NCBI GenBank assembly: GCA_004335835.1
Contig: RWJK01001908.1
Coordinates: 6,982 to 70,981 of the forward strand
Origin: Scenedesmus sp. ARA3
Taxonomy: Eukaryota; Chlorophyta; Chlorophyceae; Sphaeropleales; Scenedesmaceae
Direction of reading: 5' to 3'
DNA: 64,000 bases
A program made the position numbers and the translations under genes. Positions 63,301 through 64,000 of this stretch are shown here, piece by piece. A model generated the notes under the pieces. The model was not told the origin of the DNA, did not search any database, and worked only from the letters and a program-made list of their open reading frames with translations. The first letter of the stretch is position 1; the number at the start of each line of letters is the position of its first letter.

Positions 63301-64000
63301 GCCTGGCGCGCTGCTGAGTGCAGCATCAAGTGGCGAGCTGGCTGTTGGCAGTTTGTTGGGACCCACTACAGGCGCACCCAGTGTACCTGCGGCTGCACCA
63401 ATGCAGATGCAGGCGCCAGCTGTTGTAGGCTGCACCAGTCAGCAGGTCAGCTGGGAGGAGCTTGAGGAGCTGCCATTGATAGCACGCCAGGAGATCCTCA
63501 GCTTGAGGGCAGTAGTTGCGGCCAACAAGCAGCAGCGTCGTGCCGTTCGACGGCAGCTGCAGGACTGCCAGAAGCAAGTGGAGGCCAAGGATCGGGAGCT
63601 GGCAGCCTCTGCCGCACACAATGTGCAGCTGCAAGCAGAGCTGAGTGCTGCGCTGGCTGAGCTGTCCAGCCTCACAGCTGGCAAGCATGCTGATGCGGAT
63701 GATGCTGCCCCATCAGCCAGCAAGAGCAGGGACATCAGCGGCGTTGGCATCGACCAGCTGAAGACGAGCTACCAGACACAGATCCTGGAGCTCTCAAAGG
63801 CCATGATGGCAGCACGCAGTGAAGCAGCTGCGCAGGTGTCTGCATTGCAGGCACAGCTGGAGCTCAGCCAGGGCACTGCTGCAGCAGCTGTTGGTGACCT
63901 GGAGCTGCGGCTGGCCAAGATGGCAGTGTCCAAGACCAGAGTGCAGCGGGAGCTGGAGCACAGCGTTGCTTGCCTGCAAGCTGATCTGAGCTGCTCTCAG
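57324..64000 (+). CDS. Very long coiled-coil protein of unknown function (3' end outside the window)
   Basis: Not recognised. Exons 57324-57494, 57619-57761, 57946-58053, 58239-58404, 58547-58688, 58925-59397, 59588-60373 and 60560 to beyond 64000 join in phase to about 1,800 visible residues; the last exon alone is open for 1,147 codons. The N-terminal ~240 residues (ATSEWRLHTRGLPGPLP, VVQSISKGRL) are spread over small exons and look globular. An Ala-rich helical region follows (LLRELLRRDYAIGYLLLGWML, LSADELQQLQEQLV), then three ~30-residue repeats around VLAQLSATQSNATAASSAAA. A coiled coil begins at about 60.56 kb (LKSELASAATNLRQSEAY), followed by acidic Ala-rich stretches, a Gly/Ser linker at 62.5-62.74 kb, one hydrophobic segment (VVLLPVAFATVVNILQALLG), and a second coiled coil to the edge (RQLQDCQKQVEAKDREL). 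A scaffold or organelle-tethering role is possible but unproven. Confidence 0.75.
59700..59890 (+). repeat. Internal ~25-30-residue protein repeat in the long coiled-coil gene
   Basis: Three successive copies of a motif like AQLSATxSNAxxAxSA(L/A)AVL, the third changed to GQLAATQQNAAAASSAAVAM. Leu and Ala spacing suggests stacked helices. Confidence 0.75.

Overview
The window looks like nuclear DNA of a chlorophyte green alga, probably Chlorophyceae (a Sphaeropleales-like genome is my best guess, by inference only). The reasons are: intron-rich genes; proteins full of Gln, Ala and Ser runs encoded by CAG/GCA/AGC repeats; TGTAA downstream of several genes, which is the usual chlorophyte polyadenylation signal; a chloroplast-type transit peptide on carbamoyl-phosphate synthase; and plant-like housekeeping genes. 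I saw no prokaryotic features, rRNA, tRNA or intact transposon.

Layout. Plus strand, 1-23.6 kb: the 3' part of a Tousled-like kinase gene (60-3068); two tandem paralogues of an unrecognised, probably helical-repeat, Gln/Ala-rich protein (4.1-10.1 and 10.7-14.4 kb), both with reading-frame lesions; a secreted GH10 xylanase-like glycosidase (14.7-18.0 kb); a SET-domain protein with a Gln-rich tail (18.5-20.6 kb); and a coiled-coil protein (21.9-23.6 kb). Minus strand, 25.3-36.5 kb: a complete 23-exon gene for plastid carbamoyl-phosphate synthase large subunit (1,189 residues). Plus strand: DPH1 for diphthamide synthesis (38.2-41.1 kb), a phytanoyl-CoA dioxygenase-family protein (42.6-45.4 kb), and a small unknown protein with a membrane segment (46.5-48.1 kb). 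Minus strand: the SWC4/DMAP1 chromatin subunit (50.2-55.9 kb). Plus strand: a very long unknown coiled-coil protein that leaves the window (57.3 kb to the end). The exon boundaries below were worked out by hand. In nearly every gene, consecutive splice phases agree and the total coding length is a multiple of three.

The most unusual signal is not a gene. About forty partial, same-strand copies of exon ends ('exon echoes') lie in the introns next to their parent exons, in TLK, GH10, CPS, DPH1, the PhyH-family gene and SWC4. They follow a strict rule: an echo in the downstream intron copies the exon's 3' end with its splice donor, and an echo in the upstream intron copies the exon's 5' end with its acceptor. 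Distances between equivalent splice sites mostly fall between about 91 and 145 bp. They range from perfect recent duplicates (two identical 119-bp units) to decayed copies with stops and indels. This points to continuing tandem duplication across exon-intron junctions, which produces decoy or poison exons. A second genome habit is that sense-strand (CTG)n repeats sit just upstream of many 3' splice sites, one of them long enough to leave an assembly gap.

The genes are not functionally linked as a pathway. They look like an ordinary run of eukaryotic housekeeping and lineage-specific genes, with one clear convergent pair (coiled coil / CPS) and two divergent pairs (CPS / DPH1 and SWC4 / coiled coil).
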